A stretch of 6,293 nucleotides of DNA from an uncultured Bacteroidales bacterium (lineage in GTDB: Bacteria > Bacteroidota > Bacteroidia > Bacteroidales > Muribaculaceae): assembly GCA_900554845.1 (NCBI GenBank), contig USIY01000134.1:1-6293 (forward strand), given 5' to 3'. A program made the position numbers and the translations under genes. The notes beneath the pieces are model-generated. The model saw nothing but the letters and a program-made list of their open reading frames with translations, had not been told where the DNA came from and searched no databases. This document shows, piece by piece, positions 1 through 5,207 of the stretch; position 1 is the stretch's first letter; the number at the start of each line of letters is the position of its first letter.

Positions 1-39
1 TAAAACGATAGAAAATTCTTATCTGAGTAGATGCTATTG

Positions 40-71
40 AAAAAAATATATAACAGCTAAGGTTTATAGCT
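40..71 (-). terminator. Possible weak terminator after pyrE
   Basis: A 5-bp stem, AGCTA/TAGCT (71-67 with 59-55), spans the pyrE stop codon. On the minus strand it is followed by GTTATATA and then seven T (46-40). The stem is short and A/T-rich, so this is only suggestive. The remaining bases 1-39 are A/T-rich and show no gene or other signal. Confidence 0.3.
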
Positions 72-705
72 TTTCGCGGACCCAGTTGGCGGGGTCCTTG
101 CGCCATTCTTTCAAGGTCTCCACATCGCTCTCCTCGATGTTGTCGGTGGCCAGTGCGGCCTCCACCATCACGCCGTAAGTGCAGAGCGACACCATGTCGA
201 TGTCGGCGTTGTTGAGACGCTTCACGGCCATGGGGAACTCATAGTTGAAGATGGCGACTCCTCCCAGCACCTCGCAGCCTGCCTGACGGATCACTTCCGC
301 TGCGCGCAGGGTGCCTCCGGCGGTGGCTATGATGTCCTCCAGCATCACCACTTTCTGACCGGGACGAAGATTCCCCTCTATCAGGTTCTCCAGACCATGG
401 TCCTTCGGTGTGTCGCGTACATAAACGAAGGGCTTTCCCAACTCGTCGGCTACTATCGCTCCGATGGCGATCGCCGCTGTCGAGACGCTTGCTATCACAT
501 CGGCACGCTCAAAATGTTCCACTATATGTTTTGCCAGTTCCACCTTGACGTAGTTGCGTACGTCAGGATAGGACAGAAGCCGCCGGTTGTCGTTGTAGAT
601 CGGCGAATTCCAGCCCGAACCCCATACAAACGGCATTTGTGGCTGGAGCTTGATAGCGCTTATGCTCAATAATTTTTCTGCCAGAAGGCGGTCAGGTGCT
701 GTCAT
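64..705 (-). CDS. pyrE: Orotate phosphoribosyltransferase, divergent in PRPP loops
   Basis: Transfers phosphoribose from PRPP to orotate, giving OMP, the fifth step of de novo pyrimidine synthesis, in the cytosol. The 213-residue product has the usual family length. Recognisable parts are the N-terminal KLQP...FVWGSGWNSPIY segment, the flexible catalytic loop YVRDTPKDHG (about 95-104, with Arg97, Lys101 and His103), the PRPP motif VVMLEDIIATAGGT (about 119-132) and the C-terminal EWRKDPANW typical of Bacteroidetes PyrE. Start choice: ATG at 705 is preferred; an in-frame TTG at 726 would add seven residues (MTKDLKN) but lies in a leader hairpin and lengthens the protein beyond the family start. 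Odd: the loop usually read as GVATGAI is SVSTAAI here (about 73-79), and EDLISTGGSS is EDIIATAGGT. It has its own promoter at 794-825. Alternative: a PyrE paralogue with altered activity; a second pyrE elsewhere would favour that. Confidence 0.9.
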   Translation of the reverse strand: MTAPDRLLAEKLLSISAIKLQPQMPFVWGSGWNSPIYNDNRRLLSYPDVRNYVKVELAKHIVEHFERADVIASVSTAAIAIGAIVADELGKPFVYVRDTPKDHGLENLIEGNLRPGQKVVMLEDIIATAGGTLRAAEVIRQAGCEVLGGVAIFNYEFPMAVKRLNNADIDMVSLCTYGVMVEAALATDNIEESDVETLKEWRKDPANWVREKL

Positions 706-724
706 ATTTTTCAAATCTTTTGTC

Positions 725-751
725 AAGATAAAGGTCCTGATGGGTTATCTT
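725..751 (-). repeat. Hairpin in the pyrE leader
   Basis: A perfect 7-bp inverted repeat, AAGATAA (751-745 on the minus strand) and TTATCTT (731-725), with a 13-nt loop. It lies in the predicted pyrE 5' untranslated leader, 19 nt before the ATG at 705. It is A/T-rich, so the structure may be weak. It could influence translation or be an operator-like palindrome; the sequence does not decide this. Confidence 0.35.
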
Positions 752-793
752 ATTACAATGTCAAGACGTCTAAATAGTTTCTTAACTAAACTA

Positions 794-825
794 CAAAATT
801 ACACATCAGACGGCAAAAAAACAAA
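794..825 (-). promoter_or_regulatory. Bacteroidetes-type promoter for pyrE
   Basis: Read on the minus strand, TTTG (825-822) is followed by a 20-nt spacer and TAATTTTG (801-794). This fits the known Bacteroidetes sigma consensus TTTG, about 19-21 nt, TAnnTTTG exactly. Transcription would start a few bases downstream, around 788-790, giving a leader of roughly 80 nt before the pyrE ATG at 705. The -33 box lies inside the U-tract of the upstream comF terminator. Confidence 0.75.
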
Positions 826-850
826 AAAAACTTTGGATGCGGTCCAAAAT
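815..850 (-). terminator. Intrinsic terminator ending the comF operon
   Basis: On the minus strand TTTGGA (848-843), loop CCGCA and TCCAAA (837-832) form a perfect 6-bp stem, extendable by one T-G wobble pair (849/831). It is followed by TTTTTTTTGTTTTTTT (830-815). It lies 46 nt after the comF stop and just before the pyrE promoter. The stem has only two G-C pairs, but the U-tract is strong. Confidence 0.65.
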
Positions 851-895
851 ACATTAATACTAACAAATTACGAGGAGAAATTATCTTCGGAAATA

Positions 896-1579
896 TCAGA
901 AAGTCACTGCCAGCGACAACATTGACAAATGTCCGGAGGGTATGTCCAAAGGTCCTGTCAGACACTGTGCGGCGGCTGTGAGCGTTGCTCCTGTCGTGCA
1001 GACGTCGTCCACAAGCAGAACGTGTTTGCCGGCTAATCGCTCGGGATGTCTGAGCGTGAAAATGTCTTTTAAATTATCCAGACGCCGGTCGTGGCTGAAA
1101 GCCGTCTGAGTGCGGTGCGGGCGTCGGGCGCGCAGAGATGTGTCCACCGGGATGCCGGTGATTTTTGATATCCCTATGCACAGTTGTTCGGCCTGGTTGT
1201 AGCCGCGTCTTGCCCGTTTCCACCAGTGCATCGGAACGGGAATCAGCAGATCAATGCCGTTGAAGAATCCGGAGTTCAGCAGCTCCCGTCCCATTAGCTC
1301 GCCCATATACCGGCCCAAGTCCCTGAATTTACGGTATTTCATGTCCTGGATCACCGTCGCCAGGTCGGAATTAGGTGTATATAGAAACACTCCGGTGCAT
1401 CGGTCGTAAGGGACGATTCCCATGAAGCGTTTCTCCATAGGGTTGTTAGGGACACGGTGGAAGTTGGATCGCGGCAGCCGGTTCATGCATCCCTGGCAGA
1501 GGTAACGCTCTTCTTTGATGAGTTTTCTTCCGCAGTCGTGGCATGTGCGGGGAAGTATGTATTCCAGCAACGCTCCCAT
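896..1579 (-). CDS. comF: ComF-family phosphoribosyltransferase-like protein
   Basis: A 227-residue member of the ComF/GntX family, cytosolic proteins linked to DNA uptake in naturally competent bacteria and conserved well beyond them. The N-terminus has a zinc-ribbon pair of CxxC motifs (Cys13/Cys16 and Cys28/Cys31). The linker carries the family pattern VIQDMKYRKFRDLG (about 76-89) and LIPVPMHWWKRARRGYNQAE (about 112-131). The C-terminal PRT domain shows RTQTAFSHDRRLDNL (about 156-170) and the PRPP-type loop LLVDDVCTTGATL (about 188-200). Length and domain order are normal. It is the last gene of a four-gene operon: the start lies 19 nt after the recX stop and an intrinsic terminator follows. 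Its biochemical substrate is not established for the family; a role in DNA uptake here is inference. Confidence 0.93.
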   Translation of the reverse strand: MGALLEYILPRTCHDCGRKLIKEERYLCQGCMNRLPRSNFHRVPNNPMEKRFMGIVPYDRCTGVFLYTPNSDLATVIQDMKYRKFRDLGRYMGELMGRELLNSGFFNGIDLLIPVPMHWWKRARRGYNQAEQLCIGISKITGIPVDTSLRARRPHRTQTAFSHDRRLDNLKDIFTLRHPERLAGKHVLLVDDVCTTGATLTAAAQCLTGPLDIPSGHLSMLSLAVTF

Positions 1580-1598
1580 GGTGACAAGACGTTATTCA

Positions 1599-2096
1599 TC
1601 ATTCTACGGGAAGGCGTTTCACGGCTTCCTGGGTTATTTTTATTGCGATATTCGGCTCGAAGCCGCGTGACATCAGATGCTTCACCAATTTAGTGCGGTG
1701 GTCGAAGTTCTTTAGGTCCAGAGTCTTGACTTTTGCTTTTGCGGCGGCTATAAGAGCCTTTTTGTAGGCTTCCGGATCAATTCCGGCCAACGCTGCGTCG
1801 ATATCCGAAGCCGGGATTCGTTTGGTGACGAGGTATTCCCGGATTTTTCGCTTTCCCCAGTTGGAAAACCTCACTTTATCGCGTGCCAGTGCTCCGGCAT
1901 AGCGCGTGTCGTCTACGAATTTCATCTCCGTGAGGCGGGTCATGATATCCTCGCTTTCTTCCGGAGCGAGGTCCATCTTCCGCAGTTTTTCCCTAAGGTC
2001 GTAACTGCATTGCTCCGACCTGGCGCAAAGCGCCGCCAGACGTTCCATGGCTTTCTCGGGGGTGACGGGCCGTTTTTGCTTACCCTTTGGTTCCAT
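1599..2096 (-). CDS. recX: Regulatory protein RecX
   Basis: A 165-residue RecX homologue. RecX proteins bind RecA and limit or remodel RecA filaments during homologous recombination and the SOS response. The family signature is clear: paired helical repeats, the block KFVDDTRYAGALARDK (about 59-74), NWGKRKIREYL (about 79-89) and the late LMSRGF element (141-146). The N-terminus is basic (KGKQKRP) and probably disordered. Its ATG lies inside the end of prmC, overlapping by 17 nt in another frame, so the two are likely translationally linked. It is not next to recA here, unlike in many other phyla. No LexA-like operator was seen. Confidence 0.92.
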   Translation of the reverse strand: MEPKGKQKRPVTPEKAMERLAALCARSEQCSYDLREKLRKMDLAPEESEDIMTRLTEMKFVDDTRYAGALARDKVRFSNWGKRKIREYLVTKRIPASDIDAALAGIDPEAYKKALIAAAKAKVKTLDLKNFDHRTKLVKHLMSRGFEPNIAIKITQEAVKRLPVE

Positions 2097-2928
2097 AGGC
2101 GAATCTTTCTCTGTTTTCTGAGTCGCGGCTTATAGTCACGTCTTGGAAACCATTGCTTTCCATAAGTTTCTTGATATCCGTTGCGAAGCGTGGATTGATC
2201 TCGAAGTAAAGGGACCCTCCGGCTTTCAGGGCCGCGGCCGCTGCCTCGGTGATGCGGCGGTAGTAGCGCAACGGATCGTCGTCCGGCACGAACAATGCCA
2301 GCGATGGCTCGTATTTCAGCACGTTGTCCTCCATTTCCCCTTTTTCCTCCTCCGGAATGTATGGTGGATTGCTCACTATGACATCGAAGCTGTCCGCGGC
2401 GAAATGTTCGGAGAAGATGTCGGCGTGGATGAAATTTATCTTGGCTCCGAGGTTCTTCGCGTTCTCCTCGGCCATTTTCAGGGCCTCTTCGGAGACGTCG
2501 GTCGCCGTGACGCGGGAGTAGGGGAGGTTGCGGCTCAAAGCTATGGCGATGGCTCCTGAACCGGTGCCGACGTCCAGCACGCACAGGTCGGGAGCGGTGC
2601 CGTAACGGTCCACTATCATGTCGACGAGCTCGGCGGTTTCCGGCCGGGGTATCAGCACTCCGGGAGCCACTTTCAGATCCATGCCGTAGAAGCGTGCCTC
2701 GCCGAGGATATATTGCAATGGTTCATGCTGTTCCAGGCGCACGAGGATATCGCCGGCGGCCGACAGCATCCGCTCCGAGACCGGCAGGTCGGAATTGATG
2801 ATCAGGGCCGTCCGGTCCCACCCCTTCAGGCTGTGGAATATCAGCCGGATCATCGCGTCGGACTCGTACTTCCCGTAAATGGGCGCCAGTCGTCTCTGCA
2901 GCTCTTTTTTAAGATCGATTACTTTCAT
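2080..2928 (-). CDS. prmC: Release factor glutamine methyltransferase PrmC (HemK)
   Basis: A 282-residue SAM-dependent methyltransferase that methylates the Gln of the GGQ motif in release factors RF1 and RF2 and so supports translation termination. The N-terminal helical domain (about 1-75) ends in EPLQYILGEARFYG. It is followed by LIPRPETAELVD (92-103), the SAM loop DVGTGSGAIAIAL (119-131), a family Asp in TATDVSEEAL (141-150) and the catalytic SNPPYIP (186-192), where NPPY contacts the target glutamine. Length is typical. The start ATG overlaps the stop of the upstream lipoprotein gene as ATGA, indicating translational coupling; its 3' end overlaps recX. All key motifs are intact. Confidence 0.96.
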   Translation of the reverse strand: MKVIDLKKELQRRLAPIYGKYESDAMIRLIFHSLKGWDRTALIINSDLPVSERMLSAAGDILVRLEQHEPLQYILGEARFYGMDLKVAPGVLIPRPETAELVDMIVDRYGTAPDLCVLDVGTGSGAIAIALSRNLPYSRVTATDVSEEALKMAEENAKNLGAKINFIHADIFSEHFAADSFDVIVSNPPYIPEEEKGEMEDNVLKYEPSLALFVPDDDPLRYYRRITEAAAAALKAGGSLYFEINPRFATDIKKLMESNGFQDVTISRDSENRERFAYGTKG

Positions 2929-3386
2929 TCCAATACTTGGATTTCGGTGATGGCGCCGTCGCTTGTGATGTAGAGACGAGGGATCGTGTAGGTGGCGAAC
3001 AGGTTGAATACCCGTCGGTCCGGTTGGGCGGAATAGGGCATTGTCAGGCCGTTTGTTTTCCAGTAGGCGGCGATTGGGGCATCGTCCTCATCGCGCGATA
3101 TGCAAGCAAAGCGGGCCTTCTCCTGTTCCGGCAGCGAATCGTAAAGCTTCTGCATTACCGGCAACTCGCGGCGGCAGTCGGGACAGTCGGTATTGAAGAA
3201 CAGTATGTGTCCCGTTCCCGATTTCAGCAGCGCCGATCCGAATACACGTCCGTCATCGAGAGTCACGCTGAACTCCGGCACTCTGTCGCCGACATGAAGG
3301 TCGGCGCCCTCCGGCTCGTCATCGGTGACACATCCTGCAAGCGCGCAGCTCAGCGCCGCGACAAAAAACAATAACCACTGTCTCAT
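2925..3386 (-). CDS. Thioredoxin-fold (TlpA/redoxin-like) lipoprotein
   Basis: A 153-residue exported protein. The N-terminus is a lipoprotein signal with lipobox LAGC (16-19), so Cys19 would be lipidated. Residues after it, VTDDEPE, are acidic, which resembles the Bacteroidetes lipoprotein export signal for the outer cell surface (inference). The mature part has the redoxin start VGDRVPEFSVTLDDG (32-46), a redox-active CPDC (68-71) in FFNTDCPDCRRELP, and a cis-proline candidate IPR (135-137), all expected of a thioredoxin fold. It probably reduces or isomerises disulfides in envelope proteins; the partner is unknown. It leads the operon with prmC, recX and comF, although these neighbours give no obvious redox link. 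The C-terminus is short, ending soon after the cis-Pro strand. A -7 promoter box lies about 320 nt upstream. Confidence 0.85.
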   Translation of the reverse strand: MRQWLLFFVAALSCALAGCVTDDEPEGADLHVGDRVPEFSVTLDDGRVFGSALLKSGTGHILFFNTDCPDCRRELPVMQKLYDSLPEQEKARFACISRDEDDAPIAAYWKTNGLTMPYSAQPDRRVFNLFATYTIPRLYITSDGAITEIQVLE

Positions 3387-3432
3387 GACTTCATAACGCG
3401 AAACGCCCGCGCCTTAGTATCGGAAAAGAGGA

Positions 3433-3454
3433 GAGGCGGCTTTGCGGCCGCCTC
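3433..3454 (-). terminator. Strong GC hairpin after the DUF1573 remnant
   Basis: A perfect 8-bp stem GAGGCGGC/GCCGCCTC (3454-3447 with 3440-3433) with a 6-nt loop. On the minus strand it is followed by TCTCCTCTTTTCC, which is pyrimidine-rich but a poor U-tract. The first arm overlaps the TGA of the DUF1573 remnant, which suggests it was that gene's terminator. The downstream operon starts 46 nt later, so it may also attenuate read-through from the promoter at 3707-3714. Confidence 0.55.
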
Positions 3455-3652
3455 ATTGAACATTTGTTTTTATTTTCCCTTTTATGTATAATCTGAGAGG
3501 TTTTGGAGATGCGTTGGTCTTCACTCTGATGATTTTGGTGAAGAAACCGGACGGACGTCCCAGAGGATTGAACGACACTGCGATGGTCGATGTTGCCCGG
3601 GAGCCATCGGCTCCGTACTGTAACGCGTGGCCGTGCATCCGCAGTCGGTGTA
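3453..3652 (-). pseudogene. Remnant of a second DUF1573 gene (5'-truncated, frameshifted)
   Basis: Two minus-strand frames together give the C-terminal half of a DUF1573 domain. From 3652 one frame reads YTDCGCTATRYSTEPMAPG, matching the family CGCT...P-PG core. From 3596 the -1 frame continues with STIAVSFNPLGRP, then TKIIRVKTNAS and LRLYIKGKI, ending in TGA at 3455-3453. The join is at CCCGGG (3601-3596), where one missing base explains the shift. About 66 residues remain. Signal peptide, start codon and the N-terminal strands are absent, and a -7 promoter box sits only about 55 nt upstream, so an internal deletion is likely as well. It differs clearly from the neighbouring intact DUF1573 protein (3847-4275), so it is not a fresh duplicate. 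A 61-codon ORF from ATG 3638 exists here, but its first 14 or so residues are out of the family frame. Confidence 0.7.
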
Positions 3653-3706
3653 TCCAAGTCTTGGCAATTTTGCCCCAGCCTAATTTTAAGTCAATAATTC
3701 GAACTT

Positions 3707-3714
3707 CAAAGTTA
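3707..3714 (-). promoter_or_regulatory. Bacteroidetes -7 promoter box upstream of the remnant and lipoprotein-prmC operon
   Basis: On the minus strand TAACTTTG (3714-3707) matches TAnnTTTG perfectly. The expected -33 position falls in the end of the upstream terminator (around 3734-3738) and has no TTTG, only T-rich sequence, so the promoter is incomplete by consensus. A transcript would start near 3700, cross the DUF1573 remnant and its hairpin, and reach the lipoprotein start at 3386. No other TAnnTTTG was found between here and 3386. Confidence 0.5.
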
Positions 3715-3726
3715 CAACTTGCGGAG

Positions 3727-3750
3727 GAAAAAATAACGCCTTGCGGCGTT
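3727..3750 (-). terminator. Intrinsic terminator of the DUF1573 / envelope cassette
   Basis: On the minus strand AACGCC (3750-3745), tetraloop GCAA (a GNRA type) and GGCGTT (3740-3735) form a perfect 6-bp stem, followed by ATTTTTTCC. It lies 96 nt after the DUF1573 stop, immediately after the 9-bp repeat array, and closes the transcript coming from the lysozyme homologue. Confidence 0.8.
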
Positions 3751-3753
3751 AAA

Positions 3754-3843
3754 GATTATAAATCTTATAAGTCTTATAAGTCTTATAAATCTTATAAGTC
3801 TTATAAGTTCTATAAGTCTTATGGGCCCTATAGGCCCTATGGG
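3754..3843. repeat. Ten-copy 9-bp tandem repeat array, unit TCTTATAAG
   Basis: Ten consecutive 9-bp units: GATTATAAA, then TCTTATAAG and close variants (3763-3816), then TCTTATGGG, CCCTATAGG and CCCTATGGG. Four units are exactly TCTTATAAG or differ only at the last base within 3763-3807, with decay at both ends. CTTATAAG is its own reverse complement, as is CCTATAGG, so the array is a string of small palindromes. It fills the gap between the DUF1573 stop (3849-3847) and the terminator stem (3750). Translated in the plus direction it gives a Ser-Tyr-Lys repeat, which is not a real protein. Function unknown; a replication-slippage minisatellite or a protein/RNA binding array are the plain options. 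Confidence 0.9.
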
Positions 3844-3846
3844 CAG

Positions 3847-4275
3847 TCACTTCCTCACCACGCGGGTGGAGAGGAAAGCCACTGCACGGGGATTGGAGGC
3901 CGTGGAGCGGACGTAGATGTATCGGTGGGCCTCTCCGTAATATGTGCCACTGCTGTCATAGGTCACGGTTATGGCGGCTGTGTCGCCGGGCATGATCATA
4001 TTACGGGGATAATCCGCCACTGTGCAGCCGCAGTCCGTGCGCACGCGGTCTATCTCAAAAGCGGCGTCGCCGCTGTTGGTAAAGAGAAACTGCGCCTTGC
4101 GCTTCTCACCGCGGACCACACTGTCCATCACCACCTTATTGGTGATGAACTTGAAGACACCCTGCTTCTGAGCACTCGGAGCACTCAGACCATCCGGAGT
4201 TGGGGCTGCTGAGATCATAATCATGGCCATCGTGACCATGACCAAGCCGGAAGCTATGATTGTTTTCAATCCCAT
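3847..4275 (-). CDS. Short exported DUF1573 domain protein
   Basis: A 142-residue protein with an N-terminal hydrophobic signal segment (about 5-24, probable cleavage after the SAAP region), so it is exported. Residues 40-140 are one DUF1573 domain, an Ig/ASPM-like beta-sandwich common in Bacteroidetes envelopes. The core is FLFTNSGDAAFEIDRV (63-78), TDCGCTVADYP (80-90) with Cys82 and Cys84, IMPGDTAAITVTYDSSGTYYG (94-114, including the usual PG turn) and YIYVRSTASNP (119-129). Single-domain size is at the short end of the family. No molecular function is established for DUF1573. It is the last gene of the cassette after the lipoprotein (84-nt gap) and is preceded by a complex hairpin 6 nt before its ATG; the repeat array and a terminator follow. 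Confidence 0.88.
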   Translation of the reverse strand: MGLKTIIASGLVMVTMAMIMISAAPTPDGLSAPSAQKQGVFKFITNKVVMDSVVRGEKRKAQFLFTNSGDAAFEIDRVRTDCGCTVADYPRNMIMPGDTAAITVTYDSSGTYYGEAHRYIYVRSTASNPRAVAFLSTRVVRK

Positions 4276-4281
4276 ATCTGG

Positions 4282-4336
4282 ATAACGGGAAGCGGGCCGG
4301 GGTTATTTCATGCCCCGACCCGCCCTGTTCCGTTAT
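4282..4336 (-). promoter_or_regulatory. Two-tier GC-rich hairpin before the DUF1573 start
   Basis: Outer stem ATAACGG/CCGTTAT (7 bp, 4336-4330 with 4288-4282) and inner stem of 11 bp (4323-4313 with 4302-4292), separated by an internal loop of 6 and 3 nt, with a 10-nt apical loop. The one imperfect inner position (4297/4318) is a G-U pair in minus-strand RNA but a C-A mismatch in plus-strand RNA, which favours a structure in the minus transcript. The outer arm ends 6 nt before the ATG at 4275, so it could mask the ribosome landing site. There is no U-tract after it, so it is not a standard terminator. A small extra hairpin, CCGATA-AAA-TATCGG (4366-4352), overlaps the stop of the upstream gene. 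Confidence 0.55.
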
Positions 4337-4359
4337 TTGGGACGTCTTGTTCCGATATT

Positions 4360-5187
4360 TTATCGGTGTGTCTTGCCGCTGTCGTGGCCTACGATATCAA
4401 GCCAATATACCGGGGTTATGGGCATTTCGCGCGCATCCCCGTCGGGAGCCTCGTAGTAAATCATCGGGCGTGAGCTGTCCGTGGGTTCGGTCTCCAGGAT
4501 CCATACGCCTCCCTTGGTGTCGGTGAAGCGGTATGCGGTGTTCAATGCGGATCCTTCCTGATCCAGCATTCCGTGAGCGGTTTTTGTGGGCTGTCCGGTA
4601 AGCTGCATGCCGTTGGCGTAGAGCAACATTCGCAGGGCGTCGTTGTCAGTGGGCTGTTTGCCGTTTTTTGCGTCGATACGCACAATCTCGCCGTTGTCGC
4701 CGCGATATGCGGCCACAGGTTCCCAGCCGTCGCGCAGCGAGGGCTGAAGCGTCAGGATATCCTTATGCCGGAGCGAGTCAAGGTTCACTTGTTCGCGGGC
4801 CGATACGTAGGGTATGTCGTAGATCAACGAGTCGATCCACAGAAACTCGCCGTCGCGCACCGACCATCCGCGCCAGCCGTACTCGCTCCAATCCTTGCTT
4901 TGCGAGGAGATCACATGCCGCAACGAATCGTCGACCAGCGTGGAGTAATACTCCTTCATCTGCTCGGCATTCTCTATGTTGTGAAGAGGATAGGGGCGCG
5001 CGAGAGGGTAGCTTACCCTGCTTGCGAATTTCGCCGTGTCGCTGTTCTCCACGGCAAGGACCACCTGACGCACTTCGTCAGGTATGCTGTCCGTTACAGC
5101 CGCCGACACCGTTCCGGTCGGTTTGTGCCTGCATCCCGTCATCATGCCGGCCAGCGTCATCAATGTTATTGTCAAATAAATTTTCAT
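4360..5187 (-). CDS. Lipoprotein of unrecognised family
   Basis: A 275-residue predicted lipoprotein; I do not recognise a named family. The signal is MKIYLTITLMTLAGMMTGC with lipobox MTGC and lipidated Cys19. The next residues are RHKPTG, basic rather than acidic, so there is no sign of the surface export signal. Visible conserved-looking stretches are FASRVSYPLARPYPLHNI (54-71), MKEYYSTLVDDSLRHVI (77-93) and SEYGWRGWSVRDGEFLWID (101-119); an NTF2-like fold is a guess from this pattern. A second half from about 150 to 275 has several short beta-like segments such as GGVWILETE. It starts 20 nt after the lysozyme-homologue stop and ends 84 nt before the DUF1573 gene, so it is probably co-transcribed with both. 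Location: periplasmic face of a membrane. Function unknown. Confidence 0.85.
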   Translation of the reverse strand: MKIYLTITLMTLAGMMTGCRHKPTGTVSAAVTDSIPDEVRQVVLAVENSDTAKFASRVSYPLARPYPLHNIENAEQMKEYYSTLVDDSLRHVISSQSKDWSEYGWRGWSVRDGEFLWIDSLIYDIPYVSAREQVNLDSLRHKDILTLQPSLRDGWEPVAAYRGDNGEIVRIDAKNGKQPTDNDALRMLLYANGMQLTGQPTKTAHGMLDQEGSALNTAYRFTDTKGGVWILETEPTDSSRPMIYYEAPDGDAREMPITPVYWLDIVGHDSGKTHR

Positions 5188-5207
5188 CTTAAATTAACCC
5201 TCTCTTA

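Larger units (their letters stand above)
3387..3846. other. 460-bp region without an intact gene
   Basis: Between the lipoprotein and DUF1573 genes. In transcription order it holds the 9-bp repeat array (3843-3754), the terminator (3750-3727), a -7 promoter box (3714-3707), the DUF1573 remnant (3652-3453) and a strong hairpin (3454-3433). Bases 3432-3387 show no clear promoter. The frame upstream of the remnant (3720-3653) stays open but shows no DUF1573 features that I can recognise. Confidence 0.7.

Noticed and set aside
706..726. TTG start at 726 for pyrE
   Set aside because: ATG at 705 gives the usual family N-terminus; the TTG lies in the leader inverted repeat.
1940..2584. Minus-strand 214-codon ORF rich in Arg, Gly and Pro
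   Set aside because: It is an off-frame shadow of prmC and recX, both of which have clear family motifs.
3596..3602. Programmed -1 frameshift at CCCGGGC joining the two DUF1573 frames
   Set aside because: The heptamer is in the wrong phase for X XXY YYZ slippage, no downstream stimulator was evident, and the 5' half of the gene is missing anyway.
3453..3638. 61-codon ORF as an independent small gene
   Set aside because: Only its last 47 or so codons follow the DUF1573 frame. The start region is the out-of-frame reading of the CGCT core, so it is part of the remnant.
3754..3843. CRISPR array
   Set aside because: Units are 9 bp and directly adjacent, with no spacers and no cas genes nearby.
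3484..4212. Plus-strand 242-codon ORF with a Ser-Tyr-Lys repeat
   Set aside because: It runs antisense through the DUF1573 gene, terminator and repeat array. The peptide repeat is only the translation of the 9-bp array.
4352..4366. CCGATA-AAA-TATCGG hairpin as a terminator for the lipoprotein gene
   Set aside because: The stem is short with a 3-nt loop, it overlaps the stop codon and has no U-tract after it.
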